From Comamonas sp. KCTC 72670 (GTDB lineage Bacteria; Myxococcota; Myxococcia; Myxococcales; Myxococcaceae): a stretch of 64,000 nucleotides of DNA. Shown here in pieces: positions 28,939 to 37,641 of this stretch; positions within the stretch are counted from its first letter, which is position 1, and each line of letters starts with the position of its first letter. The position numbers and the translations under genes are program-made. The DNA is taken from the NCBI GenBank assembly GCA_014656495.1, contig BNCN01000016.1:1-64000 (forward strand), read 5' to 3'. The notes beneath the pieces are model-generated. The model did not search any database. It was given only the letters and a program-made list of their open reading frames with translations, and was not told the DNA's origin.

Positions 28939-30564
28939 TCAGCCCGCCCGCCGGACCTCCGCTCCCTTCTGCCGGGAGTGAGGACGGACGCGGCCCTTGA
29001 GCGAGCCCAGGAGGTGTCCCCGCGTCCCATCCCGGGACACACCAAACACGTAGTGGTCCGGACGGAGCACGACCAGGTCGGCCGCGTACTGGGCGAACCA
29101 CGCGCTCAGGCGGCCTTCCAGGTCCACCACCGCGCCCGGCCTGCCCTCCCCCGCTCGATGGGCGGGGGATACGTGCAGCCACCGCGCGCCCAGCGCCTCC
29201 ACGAGGGCCGTCGCCTCCTTGTGGGCCTCGGGCGGCGCGCCGGGCCGCGTGAGCACCACGAAGCCCTCGCCCAGGCAGTCGTCCAGCAGTGACGCCTCGC
29301 CGTCCGGGCCCTCCACGCGCGGCTGCGGGAAGTACGAGCCTTCCGGCACGTCCCCCTTCCCGCGCTGGCCGCCCTGAAGCAAGCCGCTGCGCAGGGGGAA
29401 GACGGGCTTCGCCTTGTATTGGCGGATGAACTCCCCCGTCACCGGCAGCCGGTAGAGCAGCTGGATGAGGGCGTTGCGCGCGCGCGCCGCCACGCGGCCT
29501 CCCGACATCATCACCCGGCCCATGGCGTCCGAGCCGCGGATGACCTCCGCCACGTGGCCCCGGCGCTCCTCCTCGTAGCTGTCCAGCAGCGACGCGTCCG
29601 CCGCGCCCCCGAGCACCAGCCCCAGCTTCCACGACAGGTTCGCCGCGTCCCGGAGGCCCGCGCAGAGCCCCTGGCCCAGGAAGGGCGGCATCAGGTGCGC
29701 CGCGTCCCCCAGGAGGAACGCGCGGCCCACCCGCCACTTCTCCGCCATGCGGCTGTGGTACGAGAAGATTTTCACCGAGACGAGCTCCACCGTCGCGGGA
29801 TCCAGGTAGTGCCCGATGAGCCGGTGCACGTTGGCGACCTCGCGCGCCGCCGCCAGGTCCACCCCCGGCTCCAGGATGAAGTCGAACCGAACTTCATGCG
29901 GCGCGGTCCGCGCCACGAACCCCCGTCGCACCGGGCCACACAGGTAGCTGGACATCTCCGGCTCGGGGGTGGCCGTCTTCACGGTGACGGCCAGCGAGTG
30001 CTCCAGCGCCGTCGTCCCCTCCAGCCGCAGGTCCAGGCGCCGCCGGATGGAGCTGTGCGAGCCGTCGCAGGCCAGCAGGTACCGCGCGCGCACGTTGACC
30101 GCGCGCTCGTCCGACAGGCACTTCACGCGAACGGTGATGCCCTCCTCATCCTGGACGAAGGACTCCACCTCGTGGCCCAGCCACAAGTCCACGTGGGGGT
30201 ACCGCTTCATGCCCAGACGCAGCGCCGACTCCATGCGCGGCTGCTGGAAGAATGTCGCAGGGACATAACCAAACGGCCGGTCCAATCCGAGGAAGTCCAC
30301 CTCCGCCAGCGCGCGGAGTGAGTCATTCAGGTAACGGAGCCGCTTGCACGGATAGAAGCCCGGGTCGAGGTGCCCCACGAGGCCCGCCGACTGGAAGATG
30401 CGCTGGGCCTCGTCATCCAGGCTGAAGGCTCGAGGCTGGCCATGGGGCGTCGCTTCCCGCTCCACCACCAGGGTCCGAATCCCCTGTTGCCCCAGGAGGT
30501 TCGCAGCCATCCCCCCCACCGGACCACACCCCACGATGATGACATCAACGGATTCCGGAGCCAT
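28939..30564 (-). CDS. FAD-dependent aromatic monooxygenase, MhpA/PheA-like (541 aa)
   Basis: Class A flavoprotein hydroxylase. The dinucleotide-binding motif GCGPVGGMAANLLG lies near the N-terminus, and the second FAD motif RAFLLGDAAHLMPPFLGQGL near residues 280-300 is typical of the PHBH/MhpA group. The C-terminal ~150 residues form the thioredoxin-like tail seen in 3-(3-hydroxyphenyl)propionate and phenol hydroxylases, without clear active cysteines. The substrate is unknown: a phenolic catabolite or a polyketide are both typical for the family. It stands alone; no ring-cleavage or polyketide genes flank it. The start is ATG at 30564, and an unusually A/T-rich, long upstream region suggests dedicated regulation. 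Confidence 0.88.
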   Translation of the reverse strand: MAPESVDVIIVGCGPVGGMAANLLGQQGIRTLVVEREATPHGQPRAFSLDDEAQRIFQSAGLVGHLDPGFYPCKRLRYLNDSLRALAEVDFLGLDRPFGYVPATFFQQPRMESALRLGMKRYPHVDLWLGHEVESFVQDEEGITVRVKCLSDERAVNVRARYLLACDGSHSSIRRRLDLRLEGTTALEHSLAVTVKTATPEPEMSSYLCGPVRRGFVARTAPHEVRFDFILEPGVDLAAAREVANVHRLIGHYLDPATVELVSVKIFSYHSRMAEKWRVGRAFLLGDAAHLMPPFLGQGLCAGLRDAANLSWKLGLVLGGAADASLLDSYEEERRGHVAEVIRGSDAMGRVMMSGGRVAARARNALIQLLYRLPVTGEFIRQYKAKPVFPLRSGLLQGGQRGKGDVPEGSYFPQPRVEGPDGEASLLDDCLGEGFVVLTRPGAPPEAHKEATALVEALGARWLHVSPAHRAGEGRPGAVVDLEGRLSAWFAQYAADLVVLRPDHYVFGVSRDGTRGHLLGSLKGRVRPHSRQKGAEVRRAG

Positions 30565-31129
30565 CTATCCCTCTCACTGTGTGAGCACGCGCTCTGAGCT
30601 GCTTTTGACCGGTCGCAATATCAAAACAACCCGACAATCCTCTCGCAAGGAATCAGTCACAGGAAATTCCTGGATTCATCCAGTGCACCGGCAGGAAATA
30701 CTCACGGGTCCCAGGCGGCCCGCTCCCCTCGGGAACTGGCGTCATTTACAACCCGCCCCTGCGTTGTCTCTTCAACTGTTCAACGCGTGAAGGGGAAATC
30801 CTTGCATGTTTGAGTTTTCACCTTGGGGCTGAAAGGTTGCAGCCGTATCAGCAATTACCCGGGGTGACGGCACGGCGATGGCGCAAGAATGACCACCACC
30901 GCCCGGGTTCCGCAGGAATTGCACGCCCCACCTCGGAGGGCAGGCGACCCTTCAGGTAACCGACAGGCCGTCACGGGTTTTGAAAGATGGCGACCAGGTC
31001 TCGCGGTTGTGACGGCGACCCCTGTCGGGAAACCGGCACTGACGCTGCGCGCCAACGCGAGGCGGCGTGATTTTCCCGGCGCGAAGAGGTCGGATGCGCA
31101 CGAACACTGCGGCGCGAAGGAGCACGCAC
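30565..31129. other. Long intergenic region upstream of the monooxygenase
   Basis: 565 bp with no gene I can support. The part nearest the monooxygenase (about 30590-30850) is clearly poorer in GC than its surroundings and is presumably the monooxygenase control region. I found no convincing -35/-10 pair or perfect dyad. Short open frames on both strands lack ribosome-binding sites and coding bias. Confidence 0.5.
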
Positions 31130-31342
31130 ATGGAATGGCTCGAGTTCACCCGATGGTCCCCGGAGGTGGAACAGCAACTGTCGATGCAGGCGGCCCGGCT
31201 GGGTGCCGTTGACCACCCGAGGACCTCGGCCCACCGTCGGCCGGGATCTGGAGCCACGGTGTCGGCCACCTGCCGGCTGAGCACCGTCCTCCGGCAGTTC
31301 CCCCGCACCAACCCCTGGGGACACCCCGTCTCCGAGAGCTGA
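31130..31342 (+). CDS. Small hypothetical protein (70 aa)
   Basis: A short open frame beginning MEWLEFTRWSPEVEQQ has an excellent ribosome-binding site, GAAGGAG, 7 nt before the ATG. About four fifths of its codons end in G or C, matching genuine genes here. The first ~28 residues look like an amphipathic helix with two Trp; the rest is Arg/Pro/Ser/Thr-rich and without recognisable motif, signal peptide or membrane helix. It converges with menE 31 bp away. I do not recognise it, and chance cannot be excluded at this length. Confidence 0.4.
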   Translation: MEWLEFTRWSPEVEQQLSMQAARLGAVDHPRTSAHRRPGSGATVSATCRLSTVLRQFPRTNPWGHPVSES

Positions 31343-31373
31343 GTCGCGGCACCCCGGCAAGGTGGAGTGGGCG

Positions 31374-32822
31374 TCAGCGGAGGTCTTGCTTCCGCAACAC
31401 CGTGCGCTCCACCTTGCCCATGGCGTTGCGGGGCAGCGCGTCCAGCCAGACGAAGCGCGCCGGCACCTTGAAGCCCGCAAGGGACGTCCGGCACCACGCC
31501 TCCAGCGCCGCCTGCCCGGGCCGCGCCTGTCCCACGCGTGGGACGAGAAAGGCCACGGGCACCTCGCCCCAGCGCGCGTCCGGGAAGCCCGCAACGGCCG
31601 CTTCCTGCACTGCGGGGTGGTTGAGGAGCACGGCCTCCACCTCCGCCGGGTAGAGATTCTCTCCACCCCGCACGATGAGGTCCGTGCGGCGTGACAGCAC
31701 GGAGAGCCGTCCGCGCCCGTCCAGGACACCGACATCCTTCGTTCGCAGCCAGCCGTCGCGCAGGGTGTCTCGCGTGGCCTCCGGCCGCTTCCAGTAACCC
31801 GCCATCACCGTAGGGCCGCGCACCTCGATGTCGCCTTCGACGCCCGGCGCCTGGGCACGACCGTCCGCGCTGACGATGCGGACCTCAACGCCTGGGAGTG
31901 GCCCGCCCGCTGTTCGACCGTCCGCATCGCTTGGACGTTCGGTCGTCACCTGAGAGCAGGCTTCCGTCAAGCCGTAGGTCTGGAGGGCACGGAGGCCGGC
32001 AGCCCGCGCTCGGGACAACAATGGGACTGGCACCGGGCCGCCGCCAATCAGCGCCAGTGTGAACGTCGGTGGCAGGGGCCGGTCGCTCCGAGCGTCCAAC
32101 ACCCGCTCCAACGTCGTGGCCACGAGGCTCGCGTGGGAAACGCCTTCCGTGTCGAAGGCGCGGTTCGCGGCGTCGGCGTCGAAGCGCTCATGGAGGACCA
32201 GGCAGCCGCCCTCGTACGCCGTGCGGGTGAGCATCGCGATGCCCCCCACGTGGAAGAGCGGCAGCGTGCCCAGCCACCGTGGCGCGGGATGGGCGCCCAG
32301 GTTGGCCGCCGAGGCCTTCGAGGACGCGCGGAAGTTGCCTTCGGTCAGCACCGCGCCCTTGGGGCGGCCGGTGGTTCCGCTGGTGAAGAGGACCACCCGT
32401 GGGGCGGTATCGTCCAGCGGGCCGCAGGTGTCCGAGCCGGTGTGGCTGGACGTCACGAAGGCCTCGAGCGAGAGCGCGTTGGGCAGGCGCGGTCGGAGCG
32501 GCTCCAACGCCAGGGTGAGGTGCGGCTGGAGGTCATCCACCATGGGCGACAGCTCCGCCTCGGTGAGCCGGGCGTTGAGCGGAGCGAGGACCGCGCCCAG
32601 CCGACCCAGCGCCCAGTAGAGAAACACCGAGGCCGCGTGGTTCGTGGCCAGCGTGGCGACACGCGCCCCCGCGCCGATGCCATGGGACTCGAGCGCCGCC
32701 ACCCAGCGAGACACCTCCGCGTCCAGGGTGCGGTAGGTCCAGGCGCGGCCGGCGAACGTCAGGGCCTCGGCGTCTGGATGGTGGCGCGCACCTGCGCGAA
32801 TGGGACAGGCATGAATCGGCAT
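31374..32822 (-). CDS. menE: o-Succinylbenzoate-CoA ligase MenE (482 aa)
   Basis: AMP-forming ligase that activates o-succinylbenzoate with CoA in menaquinone synthesis. The adenylation motif VLFTSGTTGRPKGAVLTEGN, the LQTYGLTEACSQ motif, WLRTKDVGVLDGRGRLSVL and the C-terminal GGENLYPAEVEAVL hinge are all present, with the catalytic lysine in NAMGKVERTVL. The family includes many acyl-CoA ligases; the MenE call rests on its place at the end of the men operon. I chose ATG 32822 (MPIHACPIRAG), with GAGGTG upstream. It is separated from menC by 111 bp, the only sizeable gap in the operon. Confidence 0.88.
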   Translation of the reverse strand: MPIHACPIRAGARHHPDAEALTFAGRAWTYRTLDAEVSRWVAALESHGIGAGARVATLATNHAASVFLYWALGRLGAVLAPLNARLTEAELSPMVDDLQPHLTLALEPLRPRLPNALSLEAFVTSSHTGSDTCGPLDDTAPRVVLFTSGTTGRPKGAVLTEGNFRASSKASAANLGAHPAPRWLGTLPLFHVGGIAMLTRTAYEGGCLVLHERFDADAANRAFDTEGVSHASLVATTLERVLDARSDRPLPPTFTLALIGGGPVPVPLLSRARAAGLRALQTYGLTEACSQVTTERPSDADGRTAGGPLPGVEVRIVSADGRAQAPGVEGDIEVRGPTVMAGYWKRPEATRDTLRDGWLRTKDVGVLDGRGRLSVLSRRTDLIVRGGENLYPAEVEAVLLNHPAVQEAAVAGFPDARWGEVPVAFLVPRVGQARPGQAALEAWCRTSLAGFKVPARFVWLDALPRNAMGKVERTVLRKQDLR

Positions 32823-32933
32823 CGCATCACCTCGGGTCGGGACCGCGCTCCGCCCTCGACATGGCGTGACCGAAGCCAGAGGTTCTGTCACGTCGCTGTG
32901 TCACAACCCGGACTGGGCGTTCCCTGCAGCCGA

Positions 32934-34094
32934 TCACACCAGGGTCCGGGAGTTGAGCCCGAGCCCCGAGTCTCCTGACAAGCGAATGACGCCCTGCCGG
33001 GGTTGATACGGATGGTCCTCCGGCTCCTTCGCGAGCAGGCGCCCCACCGCGAGTCCTGAAGCCAGCGCACCGGACGGCAGTGCCGCCGCGAGATGCGCCG
33101 CGCCCGCCCGAGCCACGACACCATCGATGGAGCTGGTCACGTAGGCCTGCATGCCCAAACGCGCCGCACGCATCGCGACGACGAGGCACGGCAGAAGCCC
33201 GCCCAACACCATCGGCTTCAGCACCACCGCGCCCACCGCCGGGCCTCCGCCCAGGAGCGGGTCCACCGTCAACAGCGCTCGCAGCGCTTCGGGAGCGCTC
33301 AGGGACTCATCCGCCGCCACCGTGCACGGCGAACGGCGCTGGACTCGCCACAGCGCCGCCAGGTCATCCGGGGGCGTGGGCTGCTCCACGAGCTCCAGGC
33401 CGTACCATCCAAGCCGATCCAAGGCGCGCTTGGCTTCGGGCTCGGACCAGCCGCCATTCGCATCCAGGCGGAGCTTGACGTCGGGCCCCACCGCGTCGCG
33501 GACGGCCTTCACCCGGGCCTCGTCCGCCTCCAGCGGCCGTCCCGCGACCTTCAGCTTCAGCGTGGCGAAGCCTTCCTCCACGGCGTGGCGCGCTTCCTCC
33601 GCGAGCGCCTCGGGCGTGTCGGCGCTCAACAGGGCGTTGACCGCCACCTCCGTCCGGGCCTCCTCCGCGAGCAGCCAGCACAGGGGCACGCCCTGGCGCT
33701 GCGCGAGCAGGTCCAACAAGGCGAGCTCCAGCGCGTGCTCCGCGGCGGGCATGGGCCCCTGCGGCGTCACCTGCCGCGACCGGATTCGCACGCCATCGCC
33801 CCGCGCCACGGCCGGAGGGAAGGGAGACAGCGTGTCCTCGATGGCCCGGACCGAGTCCCCGAGGAACTGGCCCTTCAGTTCGGACAGCCACGCGGTCAAC
33901 GTGGCGCCGCAGTCCGCGAGCGTCTCGGTGCCGAAGGCCGGCAGCGGCATGGCCTCACCCAGCCCTTCGCGGCCCTCCTCGTCCACCACCCGGACGATGA
34001 AGCCTTCGCGAGACGTGTGCGCGCCCTGAGACGTCTTCAGGGGCTGACGCAGCTCCAACCGGTGGGGAATGAGCGAAACCTGGGCAATCCGCAT
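32934..34094 (-). CDS. menC: o-Succinylbenzoate synthase MenC (386 aa)
   Basis: Enolase-superfamily dehydratase that makes o-succinylbenzoate from SHCHC. The catalytic lysine lies in KLKVAGRP, the metal ligands in LRLDANGGWS (Asp), ELVEQP (Glu) and VAADES (Asp), and a second Lys in VVLKPMVLGG. Length is slightly above average. Enolase-superfamily members are easily confused with epimerases; the operon context supports MenC. ATG 34094 is the start, 9 bp after the menA stop. Confidence 0.93.
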   Translation of the reverse strand: MRIAQVSLIPHRLELRQPLKTSQGAHTSREGFIVRVVDEEGREGLGEAMPLPAFGTETLADCGATLTAWLSELKGQFLGDSVRAIEDTLSPFPPAVARGDGVRIRSRQVTPQGPMPAAEHALELALLDLLAQRQGVPLCWLLAEEARTEVAVNALLSADTPEALAEEARHAVEEGFATLKLKVAGRPLEADEARVKAVRDAVGPDVKLRLDANGGWSEPEAKRALDRLGWYGLELVEQPTPPDDLAALWRVQRRSPCTVAADESLSAPEALRALLTVDPLLGGGPAVGAVVLKPMVLGGLLPCLVVAMRAARLGMQAYVTSSIDGVVARAGAAHLAAALPSGALASGLAVGRLLAKEPEDHPYQPRQGVIRLSGDSGLGLNSRTLV

Positions 34095-34103
34095 GGACTC
34101 ACA

Positions 34104-35027
34104 TCATCGCAGGTAGAGGCCCAGCGCGAACAGCAGTCCGAACACGAGTTGGAACCGCGCCGTGCCGCCCAAGGCGGGATTCAGCGCCGCCCCCTCCGCC
34201 TTCATCACCAATTTCAGCGGGGGAACCGCCAGGGGCAGGCCCACCAGCGACAGGAAGACCCACGGGCTGGCCAGCTTCAGCGCGAACATCGCGAACGGCG
34301 TGGCGAAGGAGACGACCAGGAGCAGCACGTACTCCGCCTTCCCCATGCCCGTGCCGAACCGCACCGCGAGGGTCCGCTTGCCCGCCTTCACGTCCGTCGT
34401 CACGTCACGCAGGTTGTTGACGACGATGAGCATGGTGCCGCTGGCACCCACCGGCACCGCGGCCCACCACGCCGCCGGGTCCACCGTCCCCGCCTGCACG
34501 TAGTAGGTGCCCGTCACCGCCACCAGGCCGAAGAAGATGAAGACGAACAGGTCGCCCAGGCCGTTGTAGCCGAGGGGGAACGGGCCGCCCGTGTAGGCAT
34601 AGCCACACAGCAGCGAGGCGACGCCAATCGCGATGATGGGCCAGCCGCCCACCATCACCAGGTAGAGCCCCACGGCGGTGGCCAACGCGAAGCACACGCC
34701 GGCGCCCGCCAGGACAGTGCCCGGAGCGATGAGGCCACTCTGCGTCACGCGCTTCGGGCCGAGCCGCTCGTGCGTGTCCGCGCCCTTCTTGAAGTCGTAG
34801 TAGTCGTTGATGAAGTTGGTGCCGACCTGGATGAGCACCGCGCCCAGCAGCGCCGCCAGCGCGGGCAACCACCGGCCGACGCCCAGCCCGAACGCGAGCC
34901 CCGTCCCCACCGCCACCGGTACCAGCGCCGCCGTCAGCGTCTTGGGCCGCGCCGCCATCACCCAGTGCTTCACCCCTGGCCGCGGCTTCACCGACAGCGG
35001 ACCGGGCGCCGGAATCGAGGTGCTCAC
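34104..35027 (-). CDS. menA: 1,4-Dihydroxy-2-naphthoate polyprenyltransferase MenA (307 aa)
   Basis: Integral membrane UbiA-family enzyme that attaches the polyprenyl tail to 1,4-dihydroxy-2-naphthoate, giving demethylmenaquinone. The Asp-rich motif NFINDYYDFKKGADTHERLG and a second motif (NNLRDVTTDVKAGKRTLAVR) bind the Mg-diphosphate. About eight or nine hydrophobic helices follow the MenA pattern. The start is GTG at 35027, overlapping the menH stop, and the gene lies just before menC. Confidence 0.95.
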   Translation of the reverse strand: MSTSIPAPGPLSVKPRPGVKHWVMAARPKTLTAALVPVAVGTGLAFGLGVGRWLPALAALLGAVLIQVGTNFINDYYDFKKGADTHERLGPKRVTQSGLIAPGTVLAGAGVCFALATAVGLYLVMVGGWPIIAIGVASLLCGYAYTGGPFPLGYNGLGDLFVFIFFGLVAVTGTYYVQAGTVDPAAWWAAVPVGASGTMLIVVNNLRDVTTDVKAGKRTLAVRFGTGMGKAEYVLLLVVSFATPFAMFALKLASPWVFLSLVGLPLAVPPLKLVMKAEGAALNPALGGTARFQLVFGLLFALGLYLR

Positions 35028-35881
35028 GACGTCACCCTTCCCTCACCTTGCGCCACGGGGCTCTCGAACTGCGGCGCCTCGTACCAGGGCGTCTGGAGGA
35101 AGCCGAGGACCTCCCGGGCGTAATCCTCTGGGGACTCCAGGTGCGGCGCGTGGCCACAGCCCTCGAAGGCATAGCGCCACACCACCGGCAGCTCCGTGGC
35201 CATGCGGCGGGCCAACTGCGTGAACTTGGCGTCCTCGGCCCCGGTGAGAAGCAGCGTGGGCAGGCGCTGGGCATGCAGCTCGGGCCAGAAGTCCGGCTGG
35301 ACCCCCAGGCCCAGGCACTCCAACGCGCCGGCGAGGCCTTCGGGCGTACACGCGCGGCGGAGTGAGCGCAGCGTGTCCTTGCGCTCCTGGGGAAGCCGGC
35401 GCAGGCCCTCGAACAGGGGCAGTTGCTCCCAGCGGTCCACGAACGCGTCCACACCGCGTGCGCGGATGAACGCCGCGAGCTGATTATCCGAGTCACGCCG
35501 GGCCGCGCGCTCCTGGCGCCGGTGCAGTCCCGGAGAGCCGCTCTCCATGATGAGCCGACCGAAGCGGTCCGGCGCGCGCACCGCCGCGCCCAGCGCCACG
35601 CGGGCGCCCTGCGAATACCCCAGCAGATCCACGGAGCCCAGGCCCAGCGAGTCCACCAGCGCCACGAGCGCGTCGACGGTCTCCAGGAAGCCGTCGCGGC
35701 CGGGCTTGTCCGGCAACGGTGTGGCGCCGTGGCCGGGCAGGTCCACCGCCACCGCGCGGACGTCTCGGCCCAGGAGTGGACGCAGCCCGTCGAAGGCCCT
35801 GCGGCTCCCGGTGAAGCCATGCAGCAGCACGAGTGGACGGGAACCTTCACCCCACGTCTCGTAAGCCAGCTTCACGCCCAT
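35024..35881 (-). CDS. menH: SHCHC synthase MenH (alpha/beta-hydrolase, 285 aa)
   Basis: Alpha/beta-hydrolase that eliminates pyruvate from SEPHCHC to give SHCHC. The oxyanion segment VLLHGFTGSRRAFDGL, the nucleophile elbow GYSQGARVAL (Ser), an Asp in LTGAEDAKF and a His in GCGHAPHLE form the triad. Alone it would be only a generic hydrolase; its place between menD and menA, overlapping both, makes MenH very likely. The start ATG overlaps the menD end by 10 bp. Confidence 0.92.
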   Translation of the reverse strand: MGVKLAYETWGEGSRPLVLLHGFTGSRRAFDGLRPLLGRDVRAVAVDLPGHGATPLPDKPGRDGFLETVDALVALVDSLGLGSVDLLGYSQGARVALGAAVRAPDRFGRLIMESGSPGLHRRQERAARRDSDNQLAAFIRARGVDAFVDRWEQLPLFEGLRRLPQERKDTLRSLRRACTPEGLAGALECLGLGVQPDFWPELHAQRLPTLLLTGAEDAKFTQLARRMATELPVVWRYAFEGCGHAPHLESPEDYAREVLGFLQTPWYEAPQFESPVAQGEGRVTS

Positions 35882-37641
35882 GGTCCTTCTCCCAGGGAAG
35901 CAGTCATTCGAGCGAACAGCCGCCGGTGCTCATCCACGTTGACGTGCCGGTCCACGCGCACTTCCACCAGATGGAAGCCGCCTTCCAGTCCCTCGCGCAC
36001 CGCCGCGCGGAGGGCCGAGGGCGTCTCGGGCCGGTGCAGTCTCGCGCCGCCCAGCGCCGCCGCATGCGACAGGTCGACCCCGTGCGGCGTACCGAAGAGC
36101 GACTCGAACGCGTCGCGCGGCGCGGCCTGGGCGATGGGCAGGAACGAGAAGATGCCGCCGCCGTCGTTGTTCACCACCACCACGGTCAGCGGCACCCGGG
36201 CGCGCGACGCGGTGACGAAGGCCCCCACGTCGTGCAACAGCGCGAGGTCTCCCGTGAGCAGCACGGCGGGGCGGCCCGCCGCCGCGGCCACGCCCAGCGC
36301 GCTGGAGACGATGCCGTCGATTCCGTTCGCTCCACGGTTGGCCAGGACGCGCAGCGGGACACCGCCCGCGGGCGCGAAGGCATCCACGTCGCGGATGGGC
36401 ATGCTGCTCGACACGAACAGCGGCGCGCCTTCGGGCAGCGCGGCCACGACCTCACGGGCGATGCGCGGCTCGGACAGCGCGTCGGGCTGCTCCGCGAACG
36501 CGGCCTCCAACGCCGTGCGAACGCGCTGCTCGGCGGACAGGAAGCCGCGGGCCCACGGGCCCACACCGCGCGCGAGCCCGCGGGACAGCGACTCACACGC
36601 CGCCACCGCCGAGCCCTCCACCACCGTCGCCGCGCGGTGCGCTGGGTCGAAGAGCCCGCCCCCGTCACTGAACAGGACGATGTCCGCGCCCGAGGCATCC
36701 AGCCACTGCTGAGGCACCTTGGGCGTCAGGCCACCGCCGAAGCGCAGCACCAGCTCCGGCCGGTGTGCCTTGGCGAAGGGCGCGTGGCGCAACAACGCGT
36801 CGTAGAACGACACGGTGAGCGGACCGCCGCCGTATCGAGCCTGGGAGGTGGCCTCGGCGAGCACGGGGTAGCCCGTGGCCTGCGACAGGGCGCTGATGGC
36901 CCCGGCGAAGCCGTCCGTCTCGTCACGGGGGCCGCAGACGATGACGCCGCGCTGCGTGGCCGCGATGCGCTGGCGGACCTCGTCCAGGACGGCCGCGTCC
37001 GGAATGGGAGCGGACGGGACGATGCGCGTGAGCGGTGCTCCGGGCCGCCCCGACTTGGCCAGCGCGCTCAATGTCGCCTCGGCGAAGGGCTCCACCACGG
37101 GCGCCAGGGGCTCGCGGAACGGTACGTTGAGCTGCACGGCGCCACGGGGGGCGCGCCACGCGCTCACGACGGCGCGCGCGACGGTGGCCCGCATGTGCAG
37201 CAGCGCCGCGTCATGCGCCTCGGGCAGGCCCAGGTCGGCGAAGAACCGGGCGTGCTCTCCAAAGTAGCGCGCCTGCGGCACCGTCTGCGGCGCGCCCCAG
37301 CCCTGGAGCTCCAGGGGACGATCCGCCGTCAGCACCAGCAACGGAACCTGCGACAGCGCGGCCTCGATGACCGCCGGATAGAAGTGCGCGCCCGCGGAGC
37401 CGCTGGTCGCCACCAGCACGGCCGGCGTCCGCGACTGCTTGGCGAGCCCCAGGGCGAAGAAGCCCGCGCTGCGCTCGTCGACGACGGACCAGGTGCGCAG
37501 TCCCTCCGCGCCGACACAGGCCAGGGCGAGCGGCGACGAACGCGAGCCCGGACACACCACCGCGTGCCGGACTCCGCCGCGCACGAGTTCTTCCAACAGC
37601 GCGCGCGCCCACAGCACATTGAGGTTAGCGTCGGACGACAT
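35872..37641 (-). CDS. menD: SEPHCHC synthase MenD (589 aa)
   Basis: Thiamine-diphosphate enzyme that adds 2-oxoglutarate to isochorismate. The N-terminal domain HAVVCPGSRSSPLALA is the MenD isochorismate-binding signature. The ThDP-binding segment near the C-terminus (ALLHDVGAFVTA followed by VVVNNDGGGIFSFLP) is complete. Length is typical. ATG 37641 overlaps the menF end by 17 bp. It stands second in the men operon, consuming the MenF product. Confidence 0.96.
   Translation of the reverse strand: MSSDANLNVLWARALLEELVRGGVRHAVVCPGSRSSPLALACVGAEGLRTWSVVDERSAGFFALGLAKQSRTPAVLVATSGSAGAHFYPAVIEAALSQVPLLVLTADRPLELQGWGAPQTVPQARYFGEHARFFADLGLPEAHDAALLHMRATVARAVVSAWRAPRGAVQLNVPFREPLAPVVEPFAEATLSALAKSGRPGAPLTRIVPSAPIPDAAVLDEVRQRIAATQRGVIVCGPRDETDGFAGAISALSQATGYPVLAEATSQARYGGGPLTVSFYDALLRHAPFAKAHRPELVLRFGGGLTPKVPQQWLDASGADIVLFSDGGGLFDPAHRAATVVEGSAVAACESLSRGLARGVGPWARGFLSAEQRVRTALEAAFAEQPDALSEPRIAREVVAALPEGAPLFVSSSMPIRDVDAFAPAGGVPLRVLANRGANGIDGIVSSALGVAAAAGRPAVLLTGDLALLHDVGAFVTASRARVPLTVVVVNNDGGGIFSFLPIAQAAPRDAFESLFGTPHGVDLSHAAALGGARLHRPETPSALRAAVREGLEGGFHLVEVRVDRHVNVDEHRRLFARMTASLGEGPWA

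Noticed and set aside
30889..31212. A 107-codon plus-strand frame in the gap upstream of menE
   Set aside because: No ribosome-binding site, weak third-position bias, and it overlaps in another frame the better-supported small gene starting at 31130.
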